A DNA stretch of 64,000 nucleotides, taken from assembly GCA_013115145.1 (NCBI GenBank), contig JAAPAO010000022.1, positions 62,001 to 126,000 of the forward strand, read 5' to 3'. The DNA is from Perkinsus chesapeaki (Eukaryota > Perkinsozoa > Perkinsida > Perkinsidae). This document shows, piece after piece, positions 45,601 through 55,895 of this stretch. The notes under the pieces were generated by a model that worked only from the letters and a program-made list of their open reading frames with translations, was not told the origin of the DNA and did no database searches. A program made the position numbers and the translations under genes. The first letter of the stretch is position 1; every line of letters begins with the position of its first letter.

Positions 45601-47748
45601 GGTATAGATGGTGAAACTGACACCAGAGATCCTCGGCAGACCTTTTCCATTTCGACCAACCTGACGAAGCTGCCCGCGAAGCTGTGCGCTATGATGGTTC
45701 CTCTGGCACTTGAAGATACCTGCATATCCTCGCCAGTGACACCTAAGATAGCCGATAGCCGCCCGGAAGTGGTGATAGTAGACAGGCACTTACCATTCCT
45801 AAAACTGAGGTCCAAGTTGTCCTTGGTGACCTTCGACATGGCCTGCCGGAGGACCAAGTTTACCTGTCGACCAACAAGCCGTTAGAGGACACCAACAAGA
45901 TAAACGTAATTGCGGCCAATTCCCAGACTTATACATTAGGCATACCCTACAACGGTTAGATAAGGGAATCCTAGTAACCTGCCACGGGGAGGCTAGGACA
46001 CTGATACCGGATATCGGTAGCTCGATTCTAGTATGTTTGCCGCCGCCGTCCGACAGCTTTCCCGACAATAAGTCGCTGGGGCCATCAACGATCACCGCCG
46101 CTTACTCTATCTCTGAACTTCTGAGTGTTCTCTGCGTTGAGGATCTCTATCTCTCCCTCGACCTCCATAGGAGAGTTGTCCAGTGGGCATCCTCGGAACA
46201 CTTGAAGATCGAAGGATGCAGTCTGTCCAGCTGATGACATCAGCAAAGCCTTCGCCAAGCATCTCTGAGACATCCGAACTATCCAACCACACCTGCCATC
46301 AAATGCTGCCCACATGAAGGGCCGCGTGGGCCGCTCGAGCAGTCTCTTCATGCTGCTCTGGAGTGAGACCACCAACTGGTACGTGGAGAGGCTCCGTCTA
46401 ATGGAGAGAAATGGTGAAGTAAGAAAAGTGGTGAAGGTCACTTACCGAGAAGACCAGCTCGGCGAACAGACCATCCTTAGCAACATCGTATATCACCGTA
46501 TAGACTGGGTTAAAGCCGGCTGCAGTGAGGGCGTGTACCCTAATAAAATGGTAATTAGCTCCTCCTCCTCCCCACCATCGGCATAGCTCTACATGATATC
46601 CTTGATCTTATCCATAGAAGGATGCTGGACATCCTGCTCTAGGAGCACCGGGTAAGGGAAACGTACTTTACCGATAACAGCCTGAAAAAGACGACGGTGA
46701 TGCTTTTCGAGACAGCTTGCACTATGGTAGCTGCACCTATCATATAAGCTGCTGCCGGTCTGGTAAGCATATAAAGTAACCAGACCCAGAGGCTGAACTA
46801 TGTACGGTTACCACTGTACAACCTACACCCCCTTTAAAGCAGAAGACTGACAGCTTTTACCGCAAACATCTACAAGGTGGGACACTTTTATCATAGGATA
46901 GTGTTGCACTGTGAGTGTTAGAACAAAGAAGGAATCCTTAAAAGGGAACTCAGTCTCAGTATCGAGCAATACAACTGCACAGAGCGAACCCCTTGAGCGG
47001 CCCGAGTCGTATGAAAGGCTCATATCGACCAAATCCCTCCTCAGGCCCTACCGCAGCGGTTGTTGTTGGTCGTTGTTGTTGTGCCGCTGACATGACCAGC
47101 GTATTGGTCGACATGGCGAAGGACCCAGCTAATTCGTAGAAGTGGCTGGGCTGTAGGCTGTCCAATAGATGGGAGCACTGAGAATAACATCCTCACGTCA
47201 CTGCGCCACAAAATTAATCCTTCTAACTCCACAAGCTGATGAAGTATACACTTGAACGCTTCGCTCGGCACACGCTCCTTCCGCCGCTGTCACCACCTAA
47301 AAGAGAGGTATTGGCAATGAAGTGATCTATTTTATAATATGAAAACGAGTAGAAGAAATGTTTTACTACGAATAAAAACCCAGCGACTTATTCTACAAAC
47401 CATAGAAGTTTCCCAGTGGTACGAAAACAACAACGTCATCATCATCAATGGGAGCCACGAGCAATAGACCACTCGCCGTTGCGGTTGCTGTACCAAATGA
47501 CTTTTGGTAACAAGTAGAGTGGGAAGTGTAGACGCTGCAGAGGACTTCACTCCTCCACCTCTTCCACTTACATGCATAAGATCAACAACACCAACCCCAC
47601 CAGCGCTCATATAAGCCTCGAATGGCCGGCAAACTCGACCACCCATCGACGAGCGGCAATCAGCAGACAGAAGACCCTTTTTAGTAGCATCCACCAAGGT
47701 GGTGGTGGCTAACCCCAGCACGGAACAGCAGTAGCCTATCAATCTCAT
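33622..47748 (-). CDS. Giant secreted multi-EF-hand protein, paralog A
   Basis: Tandem paralog of gene B, 14 kb, starting at ATG 47748 with signal peptide MRLIGYCCSVLGLATTTLV and a cysteine motif ADC-x8-VCRPFEAY that aligns with B. Conserved blocks follow the same order, for example LDSLQPSHFYELAGSFA (47.1 kb), LQVFRGCPLDNSPMEVEGEI (46.2), FQPRIIFHPPAPRPP (44.4) and SRYEWQRLVMIHRAPL (42.5). EF-hand loops include DTNRDGGISFQE (40.7 kb), DFDGSNSITLGE (40.4), DKNNDGHLTGDE (38.9), DQDHDGKITVKE (36.3), DVNGDGLLTKEE (35.2), DLDRSGSIGRPE (34.9) and DTNNDGELSD (34.3). It has about five copies of the module that occurs nine times in B. A charged insert (36.8-37.75 kb) is rich in KKKK and YRETIERED-type repeats. 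Several introns are several hundred bases long and AT-rich. C-terminus shares EVPWALWRLIVWRHL with B and extends further, to TAG at 33622. Confidence 0.65.
37080..37250 (-). repeat. YRETIERED-type repeat tract in gene A
   Basis: Minus-strand translation contains GYRETIEREDG, QYRETIEREDG and further degenerate copies such as QYRDATTAV and QYGDTMDM, with near-identical DNA for the two central copies. It lies inside a long acidic and lysine-rich insert with a KKKKHSKKKKTKKHK start. Paralog B has no such insert at the matching place. Confidence 0.75.
38213..38402. repeat. 22-bp satellite in an intron of gene A
   Basis: About 8.5 copies of a 22-bp unit (TTTTACTAAATTTTCCCCATAA) stand head to tail with few substitutions. 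They lie between the exon ending near 38185 and the EF-hand exon near 38500-38650, so they are intronic. On the coding strand the array reads as A-rich with GGGG runs. Paralog B has no such array. Confidence 0.95.
40794..40891. repeat. 49-bp tandem duplication beside a splice acceptor in gene A
   Basis: Two copies of a 49-bp unit (40794-40842 and 40843-40891) differ at only a couple of positions. On the coding strand they are pyrimidine-rich and lie directly upstream of the acceptor that opens the exon coding NHRRISLILDSLVL. The duplication therefore lengthens the polypyrim­idine-like part of the intron. Confidence 0.9.
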
Positions 47749-47879
47749 TAAATAGAACAGGCTGTACACATGAGACGGCGCTTGAATTAACAACTCAAAG
47801 CTGCGGTGGTGGAGGCAAATCAATCTTTGGAAGTTTATTCACAATTTAACGACTGCTGGAAGTAGGCAAGTTGAGCTCA

Positions 47880-49116
47880 TCAGAATCTTGGACGGAATCG
47901 TTGTTTTTCACGATACTTCTTGCGAGCTTCCTTCATCTCATGATTAAAACTAAACATCAATAAAGGCTGGTCGTGCGATTGGCCCAACACACACAAGGGA
48001 GTCGTCGAGTAGTCTCAGGTGCCAGACGGAGGAGGAATGTATGAAATGTTTCGGCCGTCGAGAAAAAATATTTTCCAGCGAAATTTCCGTTGTTTCTCCT
48101 CCACCGCATTTTTGTGAGGCGAGATGACTCCTTGATTAAATTTAATGTGATGAGACATCATCGAGGTACGTATTAGCTGGCAATTTTGTGGCGCGTGACG
48201 GAAGACCTCTTACTTTTCTTGCAGATTCTCCGGAGGTTCCCAAGTCATATCTGTATATCCCTTCCATTTAACCAAGTATTTACGCCTAACAATTAGCAAT
48301 ATTTCTTGCGCGCCACAAAAAATTAAACTTACCCATCAAACTGGACAATACTATCAACTATGAACCTAAAATATGGTGTCACCACCCCGTATCACCACCC
48401 TCCACCTACCGACGCTCCCCATCGTCGTCCTCAAAGCCATTCTCGACAACATCAGAGTCACTCAGTATAGACATATCACTCGATGAGGAAGAGGAGGATG
48501 AAGTGTCGTCCTAATAACAATGCCAGCGAACATCACAACTCACTAATAACCTCATCATCGATCGGCTCGTTTGTTGGAACGATGAAATCGGACAAGTCGT
48601 CTGCGGGCTTCTTCCGTCGTTTCTTCTCCGAAACCTTGTACAGGTGCCCTACACTCCACCACTTCACTGCCGCCGCTCCCACTGCTCATCATATTACGTT
48701 TCTCTGGCTTTCGTTTAGGAGGAGGTGTTTGCTTGACAGAGCTGGCTCGAGGTGAAACTAACAACACTTCTCCATACCGCTCTCGCCGCAACTCAACGAA
48801 CAATTTCAGTATACCTCCATCAGAGCTGCTCTTCCGCTTCCCACCATCAGACCTTTTCTTTCCTTTTTTCTTTCCCTCCCCAACTCCCTCTGAAGCCGCT
48901 GTCGCCGTGGTCTCTGACGGTGACGCCGATCGTCCTGAATGACAACGTTCCAGTCGTCCACCGAACGACCCTGGTTCGAATCCCAGGCGCTGTACCTCTT
49001 CCTATTCGTGCTAGCTCTTCGCTATCAACCGGCTTCATTTCTTCCCGTAAGAGGTACACATTCCTTCGATGAACAGCGGCGTTCAACTGGATCAACAGGT
49101 CATCCAAAGCTGACAT
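47880..49116 (-). CDS. Chromodomain protein (multi-exon)
   Basis: A chromodomain is spread over two small exons, 48333-48365 and 48214-48285, separated by a 47-nt intron (48286-48332). Joined they read FIVDSIVQFDG then RKYLVKWKGYTDMTWEPPEN, which contains the aromatic cage and the KWKGY and TWEP motifs of HP1/Polycomb-type modules that bind methylated histone tails. An upstream 44-nt intron (48366-48409) leads back to an acidic Ser-rich exon (SDSDVVENGFEDDDGE) and a basic nuclear-localisation-like KKRRKKPADD. The start ATG at 49116 gives MSALDDLLIQLNAAVHRRN. The C-terminal exon is KEARKKYREKQRFRPRF with TGA at 47880. Borders between about 48600 and 49000 and between 47950 and 48130 are uncertain. 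No integrase or reverse transcriptase accompanies it, so a host nuclear gene is likelier than a chromovirus remnant. Confidence 0.65.
48186..48325. repeat. Inverted pair of the recurring GTGGCGCG motif around a chromodomain exon
   Basis: The plus strand carries AATTTTGTGGCGCGTGACGG at 48183-48202 and the inverse CGCGCCACAAAAAATT at 48309-48324. Both lie in introns that flank the 48214-48285 exon. The same motif recurs singly at least six more times in the window, mostly in introns. Confidence 0.7.
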
Positions 49117-50269
49117 CACATCACAGGGCAATCATCCTTCACGCGCCACGAAAGTACGCGTTACACCTAATCTTGCTCGTGTCTATATCATCCTCGGTTA
49201 ATTTAGTAATGATTTGACTACGCTGATGAGGTGGGGATGTACTCATGGGAGTATTACAAAATTCAATCTGAGAGAAGTTATCATTCATTCGATCACTGAC
49301 ACCTCAACTACGACTGGAATCTATCCCCCCCAGTGGAGCAGCTGACCGCGATGACTTCTCACTCTGTCCCCATTACTCATTCGACGGGCGGAATACCAAT
49401 AACGAGCCAACTAAGCATTGTCAAGGCAGCAGCCTCCTCACGATTAGTAAGTCACCGAATATTTAGTTTCAACCCAAGTCAACAACCCTGATGAAATGGA
49501 AACAACCATCACCAATAACTCAAAGTATCTCTTTGCCTCCTTATACGATACGCTCAAGGTCAGTGGCGTAACCTAGAGTCAACCTAAGATACGCCCCATT
49601 CATCACTCATTACCAATCATATTCGAAATCAAATCCAACGCTGGCATCGCAGAGGCATCATCGCGGATCTTCTTGAAAACAAGCCTAGCACAGCTAGAGG
49701 TGTCAGAAAAGCGCCGACAATGGGAAGATGATACCTATCACCCTCCACAACCCAGCGGGTGCTTAGTCTGTTCCTGAGCCTCGCTTGAGCTGGTGTAGAT
49801 GGATCCTCCAACTCCAAAGTCGATAGATTGGCTGAGAAAATAAGGAATGTTAATAAAAATACGATGATTAATAAAGTTGAACGGATTCCCACTAAAGCGA
49901 CAACTTAGTGTAATACTTCCCAACCTACAGCCTAGGTAGAGGGGCCATATGGAGTACTCAATAGGATGTATCAACAAAAAACGGATATCTTCACTTCCAC
50001 GGCGGTGGAAATGAGCTTGAAAGTGATCTGCGCTATCTTATGAGATCAAAAATTAGACATCACGTCTATGTAATGAATAGTCTGTAAATGATACCTAACT
50101 CGCCGAATGGTAGAAACGATCCCTTCTAGGTGAAGTGACCCATAAGCATATAGCGACTGACTAAGTTCAACTGCTGACAACAGCATCTGATATGACTTTG
50201 GTAATATCGAATTCATCATCTTATTATTCGAACCTATAGAGCTGCGTTATGAAAGATTCTGCTCTTTCA
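49117..50269. other. Intergenic with a possible unplaced minus-strand exon
   Basis: A minus-strand frame at 49629-49892 starts with GTG and a very hydrophobic stretch that is better read as the pyrimidine-rich end of an intron (acceptor at about 49826). The following peptide (LSTLELEDPSTPAQARLRNR) could be an exon but has no partner. One copy of the recurring GCGCCACGAAA motif lies at 49141-49155, just upstream of the chromodomain gene. Confidence 0.35.
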
Positions 50270-50602
50270 CTATGAGCTGCTTGTATCCCCTATACCCATT
50301 CTACCTTCATCAGCGGCCTTCCTGTCATTCTCCGCCTTAGCAAACAACTCCAAAGACTTTTTATCATTCGGATCCATTAATAACATCTTGCACGCCGTCT
50401 TGGCGTTGAGTGAAGTATATGCCCTCTCCAAAGAGGAAGCTATCTTAATCCTATCACATTCCGCCATCCTACCGCTCCTCTCACGAATCATCTGCTATTA
50501 CCGCACTTGGTTAACCACACTCTGCAGCAGGAGCTCAGAATGCGGCAGATCCTTCGTGGCTTGGGATACGCATGCCTTCAGCTTTGTTCCATTACCCTCC
50601 AT
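50270..50602 (-). CDS. Small helical protein, unknown function (2 exons)
   Basis: The start ATG at 50602 opens MEGNGTKLKACVSQATKDLP. The frame is interrupted near 50500 by stops that are removed by a short GT-AG intron (36 nt between GTTAAC and GTGAG keeps the frame). The second exon continues SGRMAECDRIKIASSLERAY, CKMLLMDPNDKKSLELFAKA and ends GRMGIGDTSSS. About 100 residues, mostly amphipathic helix. It loosely recalls the helical end of PCI-type proteasome or signalosome subunits, but it is far too short for those and I make no assignment. Upstream stretch 50603-51034 shows no gene. Confidence 0.45.
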
Positions 50603-51034
50603 AATGCAACGCTCCACTGCTACCTAATACAACAAAGGATACTAACATACGTCGAGCACGCATATCCAACGTCGACAGCAGCAGCAGAAGCAGCAGCCAA
50701 AGATGCGTCATCTCCCACACAGAATTGAACCGGGATGATACAGAGTAAAGGGTGAAGATCCTTCATGAAGATTGAACCTTAACGTGGTTGCCGATAGGCT
50801 TATAACGGTTAGATATCCTATAGAAGCCCCCCCCCGATTTAAGCTCCTCAATGCAAGTGATATTGAACTATTCATCACTTTATGCCACAGTATTAGTCAC
50901 ACCTTGCTCTTTACAACCCACTGCGACTACCTTATCACGTCAGGAGATTTCTGCTATTACTACTAACTAAATGAAAATTCAACCAAAAACTAGCCCTTCG
51001 CCGATTCCCAAATGATAAACCATCTAACCCTTAG

Positions 51035-51437
51035 TCACTCCCAAACATGCAACTTTATCAAGCAAGTTGTTACCGGCAGTTGAATCTGTGGTGTCCTCAT
51101 TAGCTCCTCCGGAAGCTGTTCCACCTCAGTATGAAACTCCCCAGTCCTATCAGCACTCTGAGGAAAGCCAGACATTAAAGTGCAGATGTTATAGAGCAAT
51201 ACCAATAGGAATAGGAGATAGAGCCCCATAATAGTAGGCATGTTCGGTGATGCAGCCTGGTGCTCGGGGTTCTCAAAGTAGTAGCGTCGAAGCTGGGTCA
51301 CCCGCCTTTCGAAAGCTGAATTAAATAGAGTTAAGCCATCATACGCAAGACGTCACGGAGGAATGCAGTTAGCGCTTCCTTCTGGGCCAAGCTCGCCGCA
51401 ATAGGAAAACTCCTTGGTCCACGAAAAACAAATTCCT
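51035..51437 (-). CDS. Exons of a single-pass membrane protein, unknown family (partial)
   Basis: An exon opening after an acceptor near 51437 codes VFRGPRSFPIAASLAQKEAL. A 41-nt intron (GTGACG to TTCAG) joins it to FERRVTQLRRYYFENPEHQ, followed by a strong transmembrane helix (IMGLYLLFLLVLLYNICTLM) and an acidic tail ending near a further donor at about 51074. Both the first and last exons are missing. The AFERR phrase recurs in the neighbouring exon set at 52.2 kb, which hints at paralogy. Confidence 0.4.
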
Positions 51438-52129
51438 GTGAGGTTAGATGAACGCATTCCAACTTCGGCAAGGATTGGCGATTATTTGTACAATAAAATA
51501 TAGATTCCACTATTCAGCGTCGAGATCGCTGTTACTTTTCTTAAATGGAAGTCTAAACTTCCCCATCGATCCGCTATATAAAATACATTTTCCAATAGAC
51601 GGAAATCACAGGAAATTTCCCCAAAAAATTTATCTTTCCCCGGCAAGATGTAGGCTACTGCTGGATTTATTCTATTTGTTTTTGCAGGTAACTACCAAAA
51701 ATAGACTCTGAACGGCCAAAAAATGTACTCAGGATTATATCATTAGTTGTATTGTAAATTTGTAGCGAACAAACGGTAGTAATTACTAGCAAAGTCATGA
51801 GAGTAGCAATATGAAGTGTATTAGAGGTAGTACAATATTAAACCGTTTATGGTACCTCCCATATCCCCAGCTTTCAATGCATCGACGGCAGCGGTCTCTA
51901 GAGTACCTCTGGCCCACTTGATAAAATCATCTAAATAAAGATCATCACATTAACAGACGAATTGCATTCTAAACTCGACATGAATTGACAGCATGGTATT
52001 CTTTATAGTGCGACATGAATTGACAGCATGGTATCCTTTATAGTGCGTTCTTGTACAGATTCCCTAACAACAAGTCCTCCAATTTTCCCCTGTATCTTCG
52101 TTTCTATATATTATATTTTCCCCAATCCA
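51438..52129. other. AT-rich stretch without a recognised gene
   Basis: Only short frames occur. It holds stretches of AAATTTTCCCC-like sequence similar in style to the satellite in gene A, and a 35-bp tandem duplication listed separately. Missing 5-prime exons of the membrane protein gene may lie here. Confidence 0.3.
51976..52045. repeat. 35-bp direct tandem duplication
   Basis: CGACATGAATTGACAGCATG and the following 15 bases occur twice back to back (51976-52010 and 52011-52045) with a single T/C difference. A recent duplication or a two-copy minisatellite in noncoding DNA. Confidence 0.95.
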
Positions 52130-52522
52130 TACCAACCTTGTGTTTTTAATCCCAATGTATTCCTTGCCTTAACAATGTCATCAGTGGGTGTGAACCCAAG
52201 AGCTAGCATGGCTACCTGCGACCACCTCCTTTCAAAGGCCACACTGATATTATTACCTCGGATTTGTCAATAGTAGCTGTCGACATTATACCAAGTTGGT
52301 TGGTAACGGTATGGTGGCATGATGTTGAGCTTCACGCGCCACGAAATGTAGCGCACGCCCAGCGGCTCATTTTCGATTTGCGTGCCAATGGCGCTGGGAA
52401 AGATACAAAATAGGTCAACTTGGTTACCCCTTTCAGCTTGCTTGATTGTATGAAGGCCCGGATAAATTTACGGCGGAAAACCCCTGGATCGCCTATGGCT
52501 GCCACACAGGCTGTGACCATCC
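52130..52522 (-). CDS. Two possible exons of an unknown protein
   Basis: An exon after the acceptor CTATTGCAG (about 52523) codes MVTACVAAIGDPGVFRRKF, IQSSKLKGVTKLTYFVSF and ends RWACA, where the recurring TTTCGTGGCGCGTGA motif begins (52333-52348). A second open stretch (about 52135-52245) reads NISVAFERRWSQVAMLALGF and TPTDDIVKARNTLG. The join between them is not resolved. Protein-like composition is the only evidence; the family is unknown. Confidence 0.3.
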
Positions 52523-52743
52523 CTGCAATAGGTAGACTCAGACTTTATTTTGATTTGAGCCTTGGCAAATAAACTTAATGGGGTCAAAAATGGAGAATGT
52601 TACCTATAAGAAGGGAAATGAAGTGTGGAATGCATTTCAATAGAAGTCTTACAAGATTATCAGTTCATCTTACCGGCGAACGCATTCCAGGTTTCCTATC
52701 CGTCTAGGGGCATGATTCTTGCAACATGTCCATCGTGTGTCTG

Positions 52744-52890
52744 CATTCTATAATAAAGGGGAGAGTGAATAGTGGAATGCCTTCTATAATACAGGGGAGA
52801 GTGAATAGTGGAATGCCTTCTATAATACAGGGGAGAGTGAATAGTGGAATGCCTTCTATAGTAAAGGGGAAAGTGAATAGTGGATTTGGT
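52744..52890. repeat. 36-bp minisatellite, four copies
   Basis: Unit GGGGAGAGTGAATAGTGGAA plus TGCCTTCTATAATACA is repeated about four times. The two central copies are identical and the outer ones carry AATAAA and GTAAA variants. A degenerate fifth copy may follow to about 52930. Confidence 0.95.
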
Positions 52891-53971
52891 TCTATTTAAC
52901 GGCTAAAGTCAGGTGCTAATAGTGGATATGATCCTAGTGCTGGCTCGAGAAGCGTATCTTTCTCAAGTGAGGATCAGGAGAATCAACCTCCGGTATAAGT
53001 CTTGGTTAATAGTATTATTACATGCTTTTTAGAATGACCAGAATGGCCTAACACCACCAATGCGATCGAGCAATAAACGTAGGAGGCCATCTGTGGTAGG
53101 AAAGGGGGTTATGGGCACTTCATCGAAACTTAGTCAACCTCCTAAATAAGCTGGATCACTGTTAAGCCATCAATCCATAGTCTAAGTCTCCTCGTATTCT
53201 ACTCCTTCAGAGCCTTAGACACATTACCTATTGTAACAACGCTCATTAAGAAGATAATAAATATAGTTGCTTAATATAGTGTTTTAGGCCAAATGCGAGA
53301 CCTTTATCGGTGGCCCACCCTCCAGTAAAACATCCAAACGCATGCCAGAGGCCTCGGATGGAAATGCTCACTCGAGCGGTTTGATAGTAAGATACTTATT
53401 CATACCAGTAACATGCAGCTTAAGTTGCTCAGCTATTTGAGAATCCTGAGGATGGTAGTAGGCGGCTGGGCAACAGTCGAGGGGCCAGCAGTAGCAGTCA
53501 TCGTAATGTCGATAAACGACCGGGAACGGAGGCTGAAAGGGAAGATAAGGAAACTATGATGATGGACTGGAAATCTAAATTTACTGTAGGAATGGACGGG
53601 GATTTTCTGAGGGCTTTTTCCCAAAAAAATATTTCCGAAAATTTTGCCGGGGTCGGAAAATTGAGAAGAACTATTTGCTAACGGCGAGTAAGGTATGCAT
53701 CAGAAACAGTAATACGTCGAAGAAAAGAGCTGCTTTTGGTTCTCGATCGCAAACTATTACTGGAGATAGTTGGGAAATTGGAACGTTGGTTCTATTCGTT
53801 ATGTACTTCGGTATTCAATGTATCAATTCCCTTTGTATTATTATTATATTGATTATTATTTATCAAGCTGTAAGTCATACGTGAACGTCTTTTCAAAATT
53901 ATATGATCCACCTATAATTTTCGATCGTTTTTTAATATAGCGGCTTGATATATTTTGTGTATAATTCTTCC
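52891..53971. other. Intergenic with scattered possible minus-strand exons
   Basis: Two minus-strand open pieces look protein-like: MTATAGPSTVAQPPTTI beginning at the ATG near 53501, and SIRGLWHAFGCFTGGWATDK near 53300-53370 after an acceptor. They could be exons of one gene but the join was not resolved. The rest is AT-rich with runs of A and CCCC. Confidence 0.25.
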
Positions 53972-55083
53972 ATGAATCTTCCATACTCCTTTTGGTTGCA
54001 CTTTCGGGTGAAGAACTCTCCACCATCGGAATTCGCTGTCTCATCGGGGTTTGTTCATTCAACCTCATAAAGTATCTTTCCAGCCGGGTGAGATAGTGAT
54101 AATACCACGCAGCGAGAATCGGTTGCATTATGGCACTGTTGTGGCAATTGATGAGAAACTGGTCAGTGTGGACTTGGGCAACAATATGGTAAAGAGGATG
54201 CCAACGCTACTTGTTGGAAAGTTGAGTAATAAGAGGAGAGAGCGGTATGAAGTTACGGTAATGTTATTTCAGGTGATTCCTCCAATGGGCATAACAATGA
54301 TATAATGTCGAAGGCTAAGACGGTTATGCATACTGTGGAGGCCATTAGCCATTACCTTTTAACCTCAGCTAAGTTGAAGAAACCTATTGATGATAATGTT
54401 AGGTGATACTGGTAGTTGTGTTGGGATGTGGAAAATGTGTAGAGTATATAACAAGTATTTCCCCCAACCTCACTTGTGCATCTGATACCATCGTTGACTC
54501 CACTTATATCCCCTCTCACCAATATCTGCCTATAAGGATTCTAATTGATGCATATAGAACGGTGAAGCATTGTGTAGTGTACCGCAGGTGCTCTGAGTGA
54601 TACACTCAGTATGCTTACTGACCACTAGCTCAGGGTATCTAAGACTGGTTCATATGATATAAAGCATTGTTTATCGTACTTCTACTACCCTATATTTATC
54701 AACCCGTATTATGTCTATACCGTAGAAGCAGGGAATGAAATGATCGTTGAACAAGTATCATCGCGGAATGGCTTTTTCGCCGATGAGTCGTTGTTGTTGT
54801 TTCGACTACAATTGCTGCTCCCCTCAGGAACCACTGTGTGTTCGTTCTTACCTATCAAGCCCGTCGCCTATTCGCCTTGCTTACCAAACAAGAGCATCAA
54901 TACAGTACTAGAGTAAGTGTAGAAGTGTTACGGTCAACACTTTACACTGCACCTCAGGTAGCACATGAAAACCATTCAATCGACGCTCTTGTGAGAGTCC
55001 GACAAGATCTTAGTAGCATCACCGGTACGATCGATAGGTTCCTGTCCCGGGAGCAGCATAGTAGCCAGGGCAGCGCCCAATAA
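53972..55083 (+). CDS. Unknown multi-exon protein
   Basis: Exons 54084-54225 and 54273-54402 are joined by a 47-nt intron (54226-54272) in matching phase. They code PGEIVIIPRSENRLHYGTVV, AIDEKLVSVDLGNN, PTLLVGKL and then KAKTVMHTVEAISHYLLTSA. The first part looks like a small beta-barrel (Tudor/KOW-like pattern G-x-V-x-x-x-D), which is only a resemblance. A middle exon near 54480-54590 codes ISPNLTCASDTIVDSTYIP. The C-terminal exons (ending 54912, then 54958-55083) flank a 45-nt intron and code RLFALLTKQEHQYSTR and SIDALVRVRQDLSSITGTID, ending TAA. The first exon, ATG 53972 with a 76-nt intron, is tentative. Whether all exons belong to one gene is likely from phase and strand but not proven. 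Confidence 0.5.
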
Positions 55084-55159
55084 GAAGGTGCATCTCAGTC
55101 GAACTGTATCAAGTGATTTTCAAATTAGTGTGATAACCTTCGTGTCGAGTTCTAGTCTG

Positions 55160-55895
55160 CTGGAAGCCAATCAAGATTCCTAGTATGTTATGTCATCGCG
55201 GACCTCACCAGTGTTGATACATCTGTGAGGGTCGTGCCAGCTAGCAAGGGGAGAGAGTCCCTATCAGTTATGATCTGACATCCCCCACAGTAAATACTGT
55301 CTTGTCCGAAGTAGTGGGAATTGGTGGAGCGTTCCATGCGGCAGTTGAGGTTGGCCAGCAGGCAGTGGGATGCTTATCTTCTCGGATTCGCCAGGTCTAC
55401 GGTGTTGAATGGAGCTTTGGGTACTGCCAGTACGGATGCGGTATTTTTGCAGTCCTACCGAAAGCTAGTAAGACATAGCTATATGTGTGTTACGAGTACA
55501 ATGGTGATAAGAGTTTCATGGCTGATGTGCTTAAAGTAGAGTGATCTATTCAACATGCGCTCATTTGCGAACAAAAACTTCGCAATAAATGATCCGAAGT
55601 TCCGAAAGTTAACAAAGTAGTAGCTCCTTCGGTGAATTACTACTAGTAATACTAATGAAGTACTACCTTAAAAACTGGTAGTGCTGTATTAGGTTCTATA
55701 GGGTACTATAGAGAGAGCCTGGCAGTCGGGGAATGCCAGCTTGAGGTGGTTCAAGTTGTGGGGGTTCTCGAAGATCTCAGAAAGGACTGGTCAGGAAAAT
55801 GCTATGATTTACTTAATAAGAACTGCACTCATTTCTGTGATGTATTTTTACATCTGTTGTTTCCTGAGCGAGGTGAGGATGGACTGATAGTGTAG
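55160..55895 (+). CDS. DeSI/PPPDE-type cysteine isopeptidase (5-prime end unresolved)
   Basis: Exons: about 55163-55210 (YVIADLT), 55291-55349, 55395-55467 and 55702-55895, with introns of about 80, 45 and 234 nt that keep phase. The joined protein reads GIGGAFHAAVE then VYGVEWSFGYCQYGCGIFAV, then YYRESLAVGE and YDLLNKNCTHFCDVF. These are the hallmark blocks of the PPPDE peptidase family: the catalytic His in AFHAAVEVYG, the EWSFG strand, the YRES-x-x-x-G turn, and the catalytic Cys in NCTHF. Family members remove SUMO or ubiquitin or cleave S-acyl groups. Stop TAG at 55893-55895. The very N-terminus and start codon were not found. Confidence 0.75.

Noticed and set aside
44590-45885. Plus-strand 431-codon frame
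   Set aside because: The minus strand here aligns with paralog B and carries conserved blocks; the plus frame is a composition effect.
18418-47748. A and B as one single 29-kb gene
   Set aside because: Both halves have their own signal peptide start and matching C-terminal block with stop codons, separated by 330 bases.
48214-48365. Chromodomain as part of an LTR retrotransposon
   Set aside because: No integrase, reverse transcriptase or long terminal repeat was seen nearby, and the domain is split by introns.
48960-49000. Perfect T-arm (CCTGG TTCGAATC CCAGG)
   Set aside because: No upstream anticodon or D-arm fits within tRNA distance, and the segment lies inside the chromodomain gene.
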